Assembly (NCBI RefSeq): GCF_008642315.1
Contig: NZ_CP029192.1
Span: 4,836,001 to 4,900,000, forward strand
Direction: 5' to 3'
Length of the DNA: 64,000 nt
From: Streptomyces venezuelae
Lineage (GTDB): Bacteria; Actinomycetota; Actinomycetes; Streptomycetales; Streptomycetaceae
The translations under genes were made by a program, and so were the position numbers. Below the pieces are notes generated by a model. The model saw nothing but the letters and a program-made list of their open reading frames with translations, ran no database searches and was not told where the DNA came from. Of the stretch, positions 25,953 to 35,036 are shown piece after piece (positions within the stretch are counted from its first letter, which is position 1; every line of letters begins with the position of its first letter).

Positions 25953-26344
25953 CCCTGAAGGACGGGCACGGCCCCGGCCCCGGCCCCGGTCCCGGGCAGG
26001 AGCTGCTCGAAGCCCGGTTGCGGGACGCGCTGGACGCACGGGCGCGCACGGTCGGCCCCGAGTCCCTGCGGCGCGCGATCCCGCCGTCCGAGCAGGTGGG
26101 CAGGCGTATTCCGGTCCGTGCGACCGCGCTGACCCTGCTCGCGCTCGCGGCGGCTCTGGCCGGTGTCCTGCTGGCCCTGGGCTGGACCGAACGGCAGGGC
26201 GGGGACGCCCCCGTCGAACCGGCGCACCCGCACGAAAGGACCACCCGGCCGTCGTCACCGGCGCCGTCGCCACCGCCGTCGCCACCGACGCCGTCCTCGC
26301 CTTCGTCAGCGCCGTCGGACCCGACGCCACCCGCGCCCGCCTGA
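25949..26344 (+). CDS. single-span membrane protein, likely anti-sigma factor remnant
   Basis: The 131-residue frame is coupled to the sigma gene by ATGA. About 45 cytoplasmic residues (ELLEARLRDALDARARTVGP) precede one helix (RATALTLLALAAALAGVLLAL). The tail from about residue 90 is only Pro/Ser/Thr. In that stretch another frame reads like protein and continues into the Old Yellow Enzyme fragment. The original C-terminal domain therefore seems lost, and the gene is probably truncated. An anti-sigma role is inferred from position. Confidence 0.65.
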   Translation: MTLKDGHGPGPGPGPGQELLEARLRDALDARARTVGPESLRRAIPPSEQVGRRIPVRATALTLLALAAALAGVLLALGWTERQGGDAPVEPAHPHERTTRPSSPAPSPPPSPPTPSSPSSAPSDPTPPAPA

Positions 26345-27095
26345 CAGACAACAGCGGACTCATCCCCGTCGCCCCGTCCCCGATCCCGCTCCCGGACACC
26401 ATCCACTCGCCCACCGGGCCGCAACCGGCGGTCGTGCCGCGGGAGATGACGGTCGGCGACATCCACCGCGCCGTCGCCGACTTCGCCGCCGCCCGTCGCG
26501 CCGTCGACGCGGGCTTCGCCGGAGTGGAGGTGCACGCGGCCAACGGCCACCTCCTCCAGCAGTTCCTCGCGCGGAACACCAACCACCGCACCGATGCCTA
26601 CGGAGGCCCGGTCGCCCACCGCATCCGCTTCGTCGTCGAGGTCGTCCGCGCCGTCGCCGACGAGATGGGCGCCGAGCGGGTCGGCGTGCGCATCGCCCCC
26701 GGCATCACCGTGAACGGCATCGAGGAGGGCGACACCGAGGACAGCCACCCGGCACTCATCGACGCCCTCGACACCATCGGCGGCCTCGCCTGCCTCCACG
26801 TCGTCTTCGCCGACCCCGACAGCCCCCTCTCCCGCCGCATCCGCGCGGACTGGTCCGGCACGCTTGTCGCCAACCCGGTCCTCGGCCGGGGCGGCCCGCT
26901 GCCCGCCGACGGCGGCCGGCGCGCGGGCGAACGGCTGCTCGCCGCGGGCGCGGACCTGACCTCGCTGGGCCGCGCGTTCCTCGCCAACCCCGACCTGGTC
27001 GAGCGGATGAGGGCCGGGCGCCGCTCAACCCCGTACGGGACAAGGGCCTGATGTACGAGGGCGGGGCGGACGGCTTCACCGACCACCCGGCCCTC
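26341..27095 (+). pseudogene. 5'-truncated and frameshifted Old Yellow Enzyme (alkene reductase)
   Basis: From SGLIPVAPSPIPLP onward the frame matches the second half of an Old Yellow Enzyme: VEVHAANGHLLQQFLARNTN, HRTDAYGGPVAHRIRF, GVRIAPGI and LGRAFLANPDLVERM. The first half of the TIM barrel, with the FMN-binding start and HxxR region, is absent. Near 27019 a one-base shift moves the conserved C-terminus (APLNPVRDKGLMYEGGADGF) into the next frame. No start signal is apparent. It is a decayed gene joined to the anti-sigma-like gene. Confidence 0.8.
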
Positions 27096-27114
27096 GGTGC
27101 GGGACCGCGGCCCG

Positions 27115-29538
27115 TCAGCCGCCCACGTACTCCGCAAGATGCTCACCGGTGAGAGTGGACCGCGTGGCGACCAGATCCGCGGGCGTGCCCTCGAAGACGA
27201 TCTTGCCGCCGTCGTGGCCCGCGCCCGGGCCGAGGTCGATGATCCAGTCCGCGTGCGCCATGACCGCCTGGTGGTGCTCGATGACGATGACGGACTTGCC
27301 CGCGTCGACGAGCCGGTCGAGGAGGCCGAGGAGCTGCTCGACGTCGGCGAGGTGGAGACCGGTGGTCGGCTCGTCCAGTACGTAGACCCCGCCCTTGTCG
27401 GCCATGTGCGTGGCCAGCTTGAGGCGCTGGCGCTCGCCGCCGGAGAGGGTGGTGAGGGGCTGGCCGAGGCTGAGGTAGCCGAGGCCGACGTCCGAGAGGC
27501 GCTCCAGGATGCGGTGGGCCGCGGGCGTCCTGGCCTCGCTGCCACCGGCACTGGAACCGCCACCGAAGAACTCCAGGGCCTCCTCCACGGACATCGCGAG
27601 GACCTCGCTGATGTCGCGGCCGCCGAGCCGGTACTTCAGGACCGACGCCTGGAACCGCCGGCCCTCGCAGTCCTCGCAGGGCGTGGCGACGCTCGCCATC
27701 ACACCGAGGTCGGTGTAGATGACCCCGGCGCCGTTGCAGGTCGGGCAGGCGCCCTCGGAGTTGGCGCTGAACAGCGCGGGCTTCACGCCGTTGGCCTTGG
27801 CGAAGGCCTTGCGGATCGGGTCGAGCAGGCCCGTGTACGTCGCGGGGTTGCTGCGCCGCGAACCGCGGATCGGGGTCTGGTCGACGGCGACCACGCCCGC
27901 GTCCGCGGGGATGGACTTGTGCACCAGCGAGCTCTTGCCGGACCCGGCGACGCCGGTGACGACGGCGAGCACCCCGAGCGGGATGTCGACGTCGACCCCG
28001 CGCAGGTTGTGCGCGTCCGCGCCGCGGATCTCCAGCGCACCCGTGGGCTTGCGCACGGACTCCTTCAGTGTCGACCGGTCGTCGAAGTGGCGGCCGGTGA
28101 CGGTGCCGGACGCCCGCAGGCCCTCGACCGTGCCCTCGAAGCAGACGGTGCCGCCCGCCGTGCCCGCGCCGGGCCCGAGGTCGACGACGTGGTCGGCGAC
28201 GACGATGGTCTCCGGCTTGTGCTCGACGACGAGCACCGTGTTGCCCTTGTCGCGCAGGCGCAGCAGCAGGTCGTTCATCCGCTGGATGTCGTGGGGGTGC
28301 AGACCGATCGTGGGCTCGTCGAAGACGTACGTGACGTCGGTGAGCGAGGAGCCGAGGTGGCGGATCATCTTGACGCGCTGCGCCTCGCCGCCGGAGAGGG
28401 TCGCCGCGGGCCGGTCGAGCGCGAGGTACCCGAGCCCGATCTCCACGAACGAGTCGAGGGTCTGCTGCAGGGCGGTGAGCAGCGGCGCCACCGACGCGTA
28501 CACCCCGCTCGTGCCGAGGCCGCGGATCCACTCGGCCAGGTCCCTGATCTCCATCGCGCAGAGATCGGCGATGCTCTTCCGCTTGATCTTCGAGGAGCGG
28601 GCGCCCTCGCTGAGCCGCGTGCCGTCGCACTCGGGGCAGACGGTGAACGTGACCGCGCGCTCCACGAACGCCCGGATGTGCGGCTGCATCGACTCCTTGT
28701 CCTTGGACAGGAACGACTTCTGGATCTTCGGGATCAGTCCTTCGTAGGTGAGGTTGACGCCGTTGACCTTCACCTTGACCGCGTCCCCGTAGAGGAAGTC
28801 GCGCAGCTCCTTCTTCGTGTACGCGCGGATCGGCTTGTCCGGGTCGACGAAGCCCGACTGGGCGTAGACCTGCACGGTCCACTGGCTGTCCGACTTCCAG
28901 CCGGGAATGGTGAACGCGCCCTCGGCCAGCGACTTGGAGTCGTCGTACAGCTGCGTCAGGTCGATGTCGGAGACGCTGCCCCGGCCCTCGCAGCGCGTGC
29001 ACATGCCGCCGGTGCGCTGGTACGTCGCCTTCTGCGCCTCGGTCTTGTTGCCCCGCTCGACGGTGATCGCGCCGCTCGCGCGGACCGACGCGGTGTTGAA
29101 GGAGTACGCACCGGGCGGGCCGATGTGCGGCTTGCCGAGCCGGCTGTAGAGGATGCGCAGCATCGCGTTGGCGTCGGTGGCGGTGCCGACCGTGGAGCGG
29201 GGGTCGCCGCCCATCCGCTGCTGGCCGACGGTGATGGCGGTCGTGAGCCCGTCGAGCACGTCGACCTCGGGGCGCGCCTGCGACGGCATGAAGCCCTGCA
29301 CGAAGGCGCTGTACGTCTCGTTGATGAGCCGCTGCGACTCGGCGGCGATCGTGTCGAACACCAGCGAGCTCTTGCCGGAGCCGGAGACGCCGGTGAACAC
29401 CGTCAGACGGCGCTTCGGGATCTCGATGCTCACGTCCTTGAGGTTGTTCTCGCGGGCGCCGTGCACACGGATCAGGTCGTGGCTGTCGGCGGTGTGCGGG
29501 GCGTTCGCCCGCGCATCGGGCTTCCTGGCCTTGCTCAT
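27115..29538 (-). CDS. UvrA2-type excinuclease-like ABC ATPase
   Basis: The 807-residue protein has two ABC modules: Walker A GVSGSGKSS and GVAGSGKSS, signatures LSGGEAQRVKM and LSGGERQRLKL. It has UvrA zinc-finger cysteines (CTRCEGRG; CPTCNGAG with CEDCEGR). At 807 residues it is shorter than UvrA (about 950), and the region that binds UvrB is reduced, as in class II UvrA (UvrA2, DrrC-like) proteins linked to drug or DNA-damage tolerance. It is divergent from the rifampicin monooxygenase gene, so a drug-resistance pairing is suggestive but unproven. Confidence 0.9.
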   Translation of the reverse strand: MSKARKPDARANAPHTADSHDLIRVHGARENNLKDVSIEIPKRRLTVFTGVSGSGKSSLVFDTIAAESQRLINETYSAFVQGFMPSQARPEVDVLDGLTTAITVGQQRMGGDPRSTVGTATDANAMLRILYSRLGKPHIGPPGAYSFNTASVRASGAITVERGNKTEAQKATYQRTGGMCTRCEGRGSVSDIDLTQLYDDSKSLAEGAFTIPGWKSDSQWTVQVYAQSGFVDPDKPIRAYTKKELRDFLYGDAVKVKVNGVNLTYEGLIPKIQKSFLSKDKESMQPHIRAFVERAVTFTVCPECDGTRLSEGARSSKIKRKSIADLCAMEIRDLAEWIRGLGTSGVYASVAPLLTALQQTLDSFVEIGLGYLALDRPAATLSGGEAQRVKMIRHLGSSLTDVTYVFDEPTIGLHPHDIQRMNDLLLRLRDKGNTVLVVEHKPETIVVADHVVDLGPGAGTAGGTVCFEGTVEGLRASGTVTGRHFDDRSTLKESVRKPTGALEIRGADAHNLRGVDVDIPLGVLAVVTGVAGSGKSSLVHKSIPADAGVVAVDQTPIRGSRRSNPATYTGLLDPIRKAFAKANGVKPALFSANSEGACPTCNGAGVIYTDLGVMASVATPCEDCEGRRFQASVLKYRLGGRDISEVLAMSVEEALEFFGGGSSAGGSEARTPAAHRILERLSDVGLGYLSLGQPLTTLSGGERQRLKLATHMADKGGVYVLDEPTTGLHLADVEQLLGLLDRLVDAGKSVIVIEHHQAVMAHADWIIDLGPGAGHDGGKIVFEGTPADLVATRSTLTGEHLAEYVGG

Positions 29539-29562
29539 CGTTGTCTCCGCGGGGCAGCGAGT

Positions 29563-29584
29563 CCCGTACGTGGCGTCGTACGGG
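29563..29584 (-). repeat. inverted repeat in the leader of the UvrA2-type gene
   Basis: Arms CCCGTACG and CGTACGGG flank TGGCGT, 25 bases before the ATG at 29538. It could be an operator or a leader hairpin. Confidence 0.55.
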
Positions 29585-29733
29585 AGGGAGTTGGCGTGAA
29601 TGCGGTGCTCTTGTTCACGCTAGCCGGGGGGTCTGACAACCGCGTCCTGACGCACGCCCGAGGGAAGCCACGAATGGCAAGCAAGGGGAAATACGAAAGG
29701 CAAGGAGGAAAACTCACCCCTTGCCACTCTTAA

Positions 29734-31257
<1,524 letters not shown>

Positions 31258-31391
31258 CCGGCCGGGGGGCGGGCGACAGCACGCTGGCGCGGGCCCGGCA
31301 GTCCCTGCGCGGACCGCGACACCGCCCGTTGGCCGCTCGCCCCGAGTAAAGGGGATGCGGCGGTCCGGCACGATGATGTGTGATCGCTGCC

Positions 31392-32273
31392 ATGACGATC
31401 GTGCTGAACAAGCCGGAGATCGACGGACTGGCCGACGCCGTGGGCGTACTGCGCGAGTGGCAGTACGAAGGGGCGCCGACGCAATTGCATCCGGGGGACC
31501 TGGGCTGGTTCTGGCGCGCGGGCGCGGAGGCGACCGCGGCGGCGGTCAGGACGTGGAGCCGGGCCGGACGGATCCTCGCGGTGGGCCTGCTGGACGGCCC
31601 GGACCTGCTGCGCCTGACGACCGCACCGGACGCCCGCCAGGACGAGGAGTTGGCACGGCAGTTGGTCTCCGACGTGACCGACCCGGCGCGTGGCGTACTG
31701 CCCGCGGGCCGCGTGAACATCGAGGCACCCCCGAACACCCTGTTCCCGGACCTCCTCGGCGCCGAGGAGGGCTGGCCCCTCGACGACCCGTGGACCCCGC
31801 TGCGCCGCGACCTCACCGCCCCGGGCCCGGCCCCGGACCTGCGCATCGAGGAGGTCGGGTCGGCGCGGGCCCACGGTTTCGCGGCGCTGCTCGGTGCGGC
31901 GTTCGACGGTTCGAGGTTCACGGAGGACAGCTGGCACGTGATGGCGTCCGGCGTTCCGTACGCGGACGCGCGCTGTCTGCTCGCGTACGACGACGGGGGC
32001 GACGGTGGGGGCGACGCGGTCGCGGCGGTGACGGTCTGGTCGGCGGGCCCGGGCAGACCGGGGATCCTCGAACCGATGGGGGTGCACCGCGACCACCGCC
32101 GCCGCGGTTACGGCGAACAGATCACCCTCGCCGCGGCGGCCGCGCTCCGCGACCTGGGCGCGTCGAGCGCACTCGTCGCCACCCCGTCCTCGAACACGGC
32201 CGCGGTGGCGACGTACGAGTCGGCGGGCTTCGAACGCCGCGAGGAGACACGGGACCGCTACAGGGCGGCGTGA
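31392..32273 (+). CDS. GNAT-family N-acetyltransferase
   Basis: The 293-residue protein has a C-terminal GNAT domain with the acetyl-CoA loop MGVHRDHRRRGYGEQITLAA and the closing strand SSNTAAVATYESAGFERRE. The N-terminal half (about 140 residues) is a second, more degenerate GNAT-like domain. The substrate is unknown. ATG 31392 is used; a GTG at 31380 is possible. It follows rox after 134 bp. Confidence 0.85.
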   Translation: MTIVLNKPEIDGLADAVGVLREWQYEGAPTQLHPGDLGWFWRAGAEATAAAVRTWSRAGRILAVGLLDGPDLLRLTTAPDARQDEELARQLVSDVTDPARGVLPAGRVNIEAPPNTLFPDLLGAEEGWPLDDPWTPLRRDLTAPGPAPDLRIEEVGSARAHGFAALLGAAFDGSRFTEDSWHVMASGVPYADARCLLAYDDGGDGGGDAVAAVTVWSAGPGRPGILEPMGVHRDHRRRGYGEQITLAAAAALRDLGASSALVATPSSNTAAVATYESAGFERREETRDRYRAA

Positions 32274-32317
32274 TACCGGAGCCGACGAAAGAACCGCGTG
32301 GGAGGCGGCAGGAGAAA

Positions 32318-32824
32318 ATGACGGCTATGCGGCGCATCGAGTTCCTGAACTACCCCATCGGCGGCGAAGTGCCCATCCACCAGTGGGGTTACCGCATCGA
32401 CGGCACCGATCTGCGCGTGTACGCCGCCGACGCGACCCGCGACCTCTGGCGCCGGGAGCGCGAGGAGAAGGACCCGGCCGCGGAGGAACGTTTCCTGCTC
32501 GACCAGCACGACGGCCTCACACTGGACGAGGTCGGTGACCCCGCACGCCACTTCCTGGGCGACCCGGCCCCGGAATTCGCCGATCCCTCCGCCGGCACCA
32601 CTCCCGTGCTGGGCTGCTCGTGCGGAGTCTGGGCGTGCTGGCCCCTGCGGACCACGATCACCACCACGCCCGACACGGTGACCTGGTCCGCCTTCCGACA
32701 GCCCTTCCGTAAAAAGTGGGGCGAACTCCCCATGGGCCCCTACGTCTTCGCCCGCCCCGCCTACGAGGCCGCGCTCGCGGCACCGGTCCGCCTCCCCGCG
32801 GACCCGCTGCGGGGTGACGGCTGA
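32318..32824 (+). CDS. conserved hypothetical protein
   Basis: The 168-residue protein begins MTAMRRIEFLNYPIGGEVPI and contains LGCSCGVWACWPL, a Cys-rich turn (C-x-C-x4-C) that could bind metal, and a charged helix. I do not recognise a named family. ATG 32318 has GGAG directly before it; ATG 32327 gives the same ribosome site a longer spacing. It follows the GNAT gene at 44 bp and may be in its operon. Confidence 0.78.
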   Translation: MTAMRRIEFLNYPIGGEVPIHQWGYRIDGTDLRVYAADATRDLWRREREEKDPAAEERFLLDQHDGLTLDEVGDPARHFLGDPAPEFADPSAGTTPVLGCSCGVWACWPLRTTITTTPDTVTWSAFRQPFRKKWGELPMGPYVFARPAYEAALAAPVRLPADPLRGDG

Positions 32825-32831
32825 CCGACTC

Positions 32832-33254
32832 TCACCTGTGTGCTGCCAGGACCTCGCTCAGGGCGAGAGGGGGGCGGCCGGTCAGCTGGGCGCAGTCGTT
32901 CCGTACCCGGTCCCAGCGCTGTTCCCGCGTGTGGGCGTCGACGCTGCTCAGCGCCGCGACATGGCCGACGCGCGACGCCGCCGCGGCGTCGACGAGATTG
33001 CGGTGGTGCGCCAGCACTTGTGCGTCGGGCCCGTCACTGGAGACGAGGACGAGCGTGTCCACACCCTTCAACGCCGCACGCAGAGCGGGTGGTTCGGCGT
33101 AGTCGGCGACGGCGACCTCCACCCGCGCCGGGAACGTCCCGGCAGGCACCCTCCGCCTGGTCACCGCCACGACGTCCACGTCGCCCCGATCCGCGAGCAA
33201 CCGCACGACCCGCCCACCCAGCCGGCCCGCCGCCTCCGTCACCGCGATACGCAT
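32832..33254 (-). pseudogene. internally deleted NmrA-like NAD(P)H-binding gene
   Basis: The 140-codon frame starts with a Rossmann N-terminus (MRIAVTEAAGRLGGRVVRLL) and reaches LSSVDA near residue 103, as in NmrA-like quinone-sensing oxidoreductases of about 280 residues. It then jumps to RNDCAQLTGRPPLALSEVLA, which resembles the extreme C-terminus of that family. About 140 residues are missing in frame. The glycine motif is GxxGRLG-like but degraded (TEAAGRLGG). ATG 33254 has GGGAG upstream. Confidence 0.72.
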
Positions 33255-33340
33255 CGCCACTCCCGTCGCCTCACCACCGGTCGCACCACGGTAGGCAGTC
33301 GGGCGGCGGGGCGTAAGCCCGGCCGAAGTGGCGTGGCGCA

Positions 33341-33366
33341 CTATTGCAAGCATCTGCTTGCAATAG
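33341..33366. promoter_or_regulatory. 26-bp perfect palindrome, likely operator
   Basis: Arms CTATTGCAAGCA and TGCTTGCAATAG flank TC. It lies between the deleted NmrA-like gene and the XRE gene. Its length and symmetry suggest a dimeric regulator such as MarR, HxlR or TetR. No regulator of that kind is adjacent. Confidence 0.75.
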
Positions 33367-33393
33367 TTAGCGGGGGTGTTGCACCATCGGCGT

Positions 33394-33825
33394 ATGGCAT
33401 CACTCAACGTCGGCAACCTCGGTGAGTATCTGCGCGAACAGCGGCGCAGTGCGCAGCTGTCGCTGCGGCAGCTCGCCGATGCCGCGGGAGTGTCCAATCC
33501 GTATCTGAGCCAGATCGAGCGCGGCCTGCGCAAGCCGAGCGCCGAGGTTCTGCAGCAGGTCGCCAAGGCCCTGCGGATCTCCGCCGAGACGCTGTACGTG
33601 CGGGCCGGGATCCTCGACGAGAAGGAGCGGGACGAGCTGGAGACGCGCGCCGTCATCCTCGCCGACCCGTCCATCAACGAGCGCCAGAAGCAAGTGCTGT
33701 TGCAGATCTACGAGTCGTTCCGCAAGGAGAACGGCTTCGAGACGCCGACGCACACGGATGCGGATACGGATACGTACGACAACGGCAGTGATGCCGGTCC
33801 AGAGCAGGCACCACACCTGAGCTGA
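33394..33825 (+). CDS. XRE-family DNA-binding protein (Rv0474-like)
   Basis: The 143-residue protein has a helix-turn-helix (LSLRQLADAAGVSNPYLSQI, about residues 23-42) followed by ERGLRKPSAEVLQQVAKAL. A C-terminal helix and a disordered acidic tail (THTDADTDTYDNGSD) end it. The gene order XRE, HbhA-like, DUF2516 is the same as Rv0474-Rv0476 in Mycobacterium tuberculosis, so it is the orthologue and may regulate the following gene. ATG 33394 is used. Confidence 0.9.
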   Translation: MASLNVGNLGEYLREQRRSAQLSLRQLADAAGVSNPYLSQIERGLRKPSAEVLQQVAKALRISAETLYVRAGILDEKERDELETRAVILADPSINERQKQVLLQIYESFRKENGFETPTHTDADTDTYDNGSDAGPEQAPHLS

Positions 33826-33901
33826 ACGCTCCATACGTTTCACACGCGCCACACGTTTCATACGCCTCACACGCCGACGCGAATCCGGGAGGACCCTCGT
33901 C

Positions 33902-34516
33902 ATGGCCATCACCGATGACCTGCGCAAGACCCTGAGCAACCCCACCCCCGCGTACTTCGTCGCCGGGTCCGCGGACCTCGCCTTTCAGCAGGCGAAGAAG
34001 GTTCCGGGTCTCGTCGAGCAGCTGATCGCCGAGGCCCCGTCCCGCATCGACGCGGTGCGCAACACCGACCCGAAGACCGTCCAGGACAAGGCGAGCGCCC
34101 GCGCCAAGGAGGCGCAGGAGACGCTCCAGGCCAAGGTCACCGAGGTGCTCGGCACGATCGACACCGACCTGAAGAAGCTCGGCGAGACCGCTCAGGACCT
34201 CGCGCTGCGCGGTGTCGGCGTGGCCGCCGAGCTCGCCGTCAAGGCGCGCGAGAAGTACGACGAGGTCGCCGAGCACGGTGAGCAGGCCGTGAAGGCGTGG
34301 CGCGGCGAGGCCGCCGAGGAGATCCTCGACCTGGCCGAGACCGTCGAGCCCGACGAGGAGCCGAAGCCCGCGTCGGCGGAGTCCGCCGAGCCCAAGGGTC
34401 CCGTCGCCGTCGCGCCGAAGAGCGCGGTCGCCGCCGCCCCGGCGAAGAAGCCGGCGGCGAAGAAGGCCCCGGCCAAGAAGCCGGCCGCCAAGAAGACCAC
34501 GCCGCCCGCCAAGTAG
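33902..34516 (+). CDS. HbhA-like heparin-binding hemagglutinin homologue
   Basis: The 204-residue protein begins MAITDDLRKTLSNPTPAYFV. It is a long alpha-helical/coiled-coil protein (about residues 20-145), then an acidic linker and a Lys/Ala/Pro tail with repeated KKPAAKKAPAKK units. This is the architecture of mycobacterial HbhA, whose Lys-rich tail binds sulfated sugars. In Streptomyces a surface or lipid-associated role is probable but untested. Start ATG 33902 follows GGGAGG. Confidence 0.88.
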   Translation: MAITDDLRKTLSNPTPAYFVAGSADLAFQQAKKVPGLVEQLIAEAPSRIDAVRNTDPKTVQDKASARAKEAQETLQAKVTEVLGTIDTDLKKLGETAQDLALRGVGVAAELAVKAREKYDEVAEHGEQAVKAWRGEAAEEILDLAETVEPDEEPKPASAESAEPKGPVAVAPKSAVAAAPAKKPAAKKAPAKKPAAKKTTPPAK

Positions 34517-34638
34517 GGGCGGGCCGTGCGGCGGGGCGGGCACTCACCGAGTGTCCGCCCCGTTGACTGGGTAACGGGCGGCTGGGTAGCGGGTACCGTG
34601 GCCGCGTAATCGATGAGCCGAGACTGGTGGTGGACGTT

Positions 34639-34974
34639 GTGCTGATGCAAGGGTTCGCGAACTTCATGTGGCTGCTGTCGCTGGCCCTGATCGTCTTCAG
34701 CGGATTCGCGCTCATCGACGCCGCCGTCCGGCGCGAGGACGCCTATCGCGCGGCGGACAAGAAGACGAAGCCGTTCTGGCTGATCATCCTCGGTCTCGCC
34801 TTCGTGGTGAACCTGCTCTTCCCGATCCTGTCGTTCCTGCCGATCATCGGGCTCGTCGCCACCATCGTGTACATGGTCGACGTGCGCCCCGCGATCCGGC
34901 AGATCTCGGGCGGTGGCCGCCGCGGCGGCTCCAGCAGCGACGGGCCGTACGGGCCGTACAACGGCGGTCGGTAG
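34639..34974 (+). CDS. DUF2516 small membrane protein (Rv0476-like)
   Basis: About 111 residues with three membrane helices (FMWLLSLALIVFSGFALIDA; FWLIILGLAFVVNLLF; FLPIIGLVATIVYMV), the motif RREDAYRAADKKTKPFW and a Gly/Ser-rich tail. GTG 34627, GTG 34639 and ATG 34645 are possible starts, and none has a strong ribosome site. It completes the conserved trio with the XRE and HbhA-like genes. Function unknown. Confidence 0.85.
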   Translation: MLMQGFANFMWLLSLALIVFSGFALIDAAVRREDAYRAADKKTKPFWLIILGLAFVVNLLFPILSFLPIIGLVATIVYMVDVRPAIRQISGGGRRGGSSSDGPYGPYNGGR

Positions 34975-35036
34975 GCCGTCAGGCCGTCACCGCCCCTCGG
35001 TGATCGGTAGGCCGTCACCGCCCCTCGGCGCCCGGC

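Noticed and set aside
27115..29538. canonical excision-repair uvrA
   Set aside because: The protein is about 150 residues shorter than UvrA and lies away from uvr genes; the UvrA2 class fits better.
34979..35030. duplicated GGCCGTCACCGCCCCTCGG between two convergent genes as a mobile-element footprint
   Set aside because: A short 19-base duplication with no terminal repeats or transposase is more likely local replication slippage.
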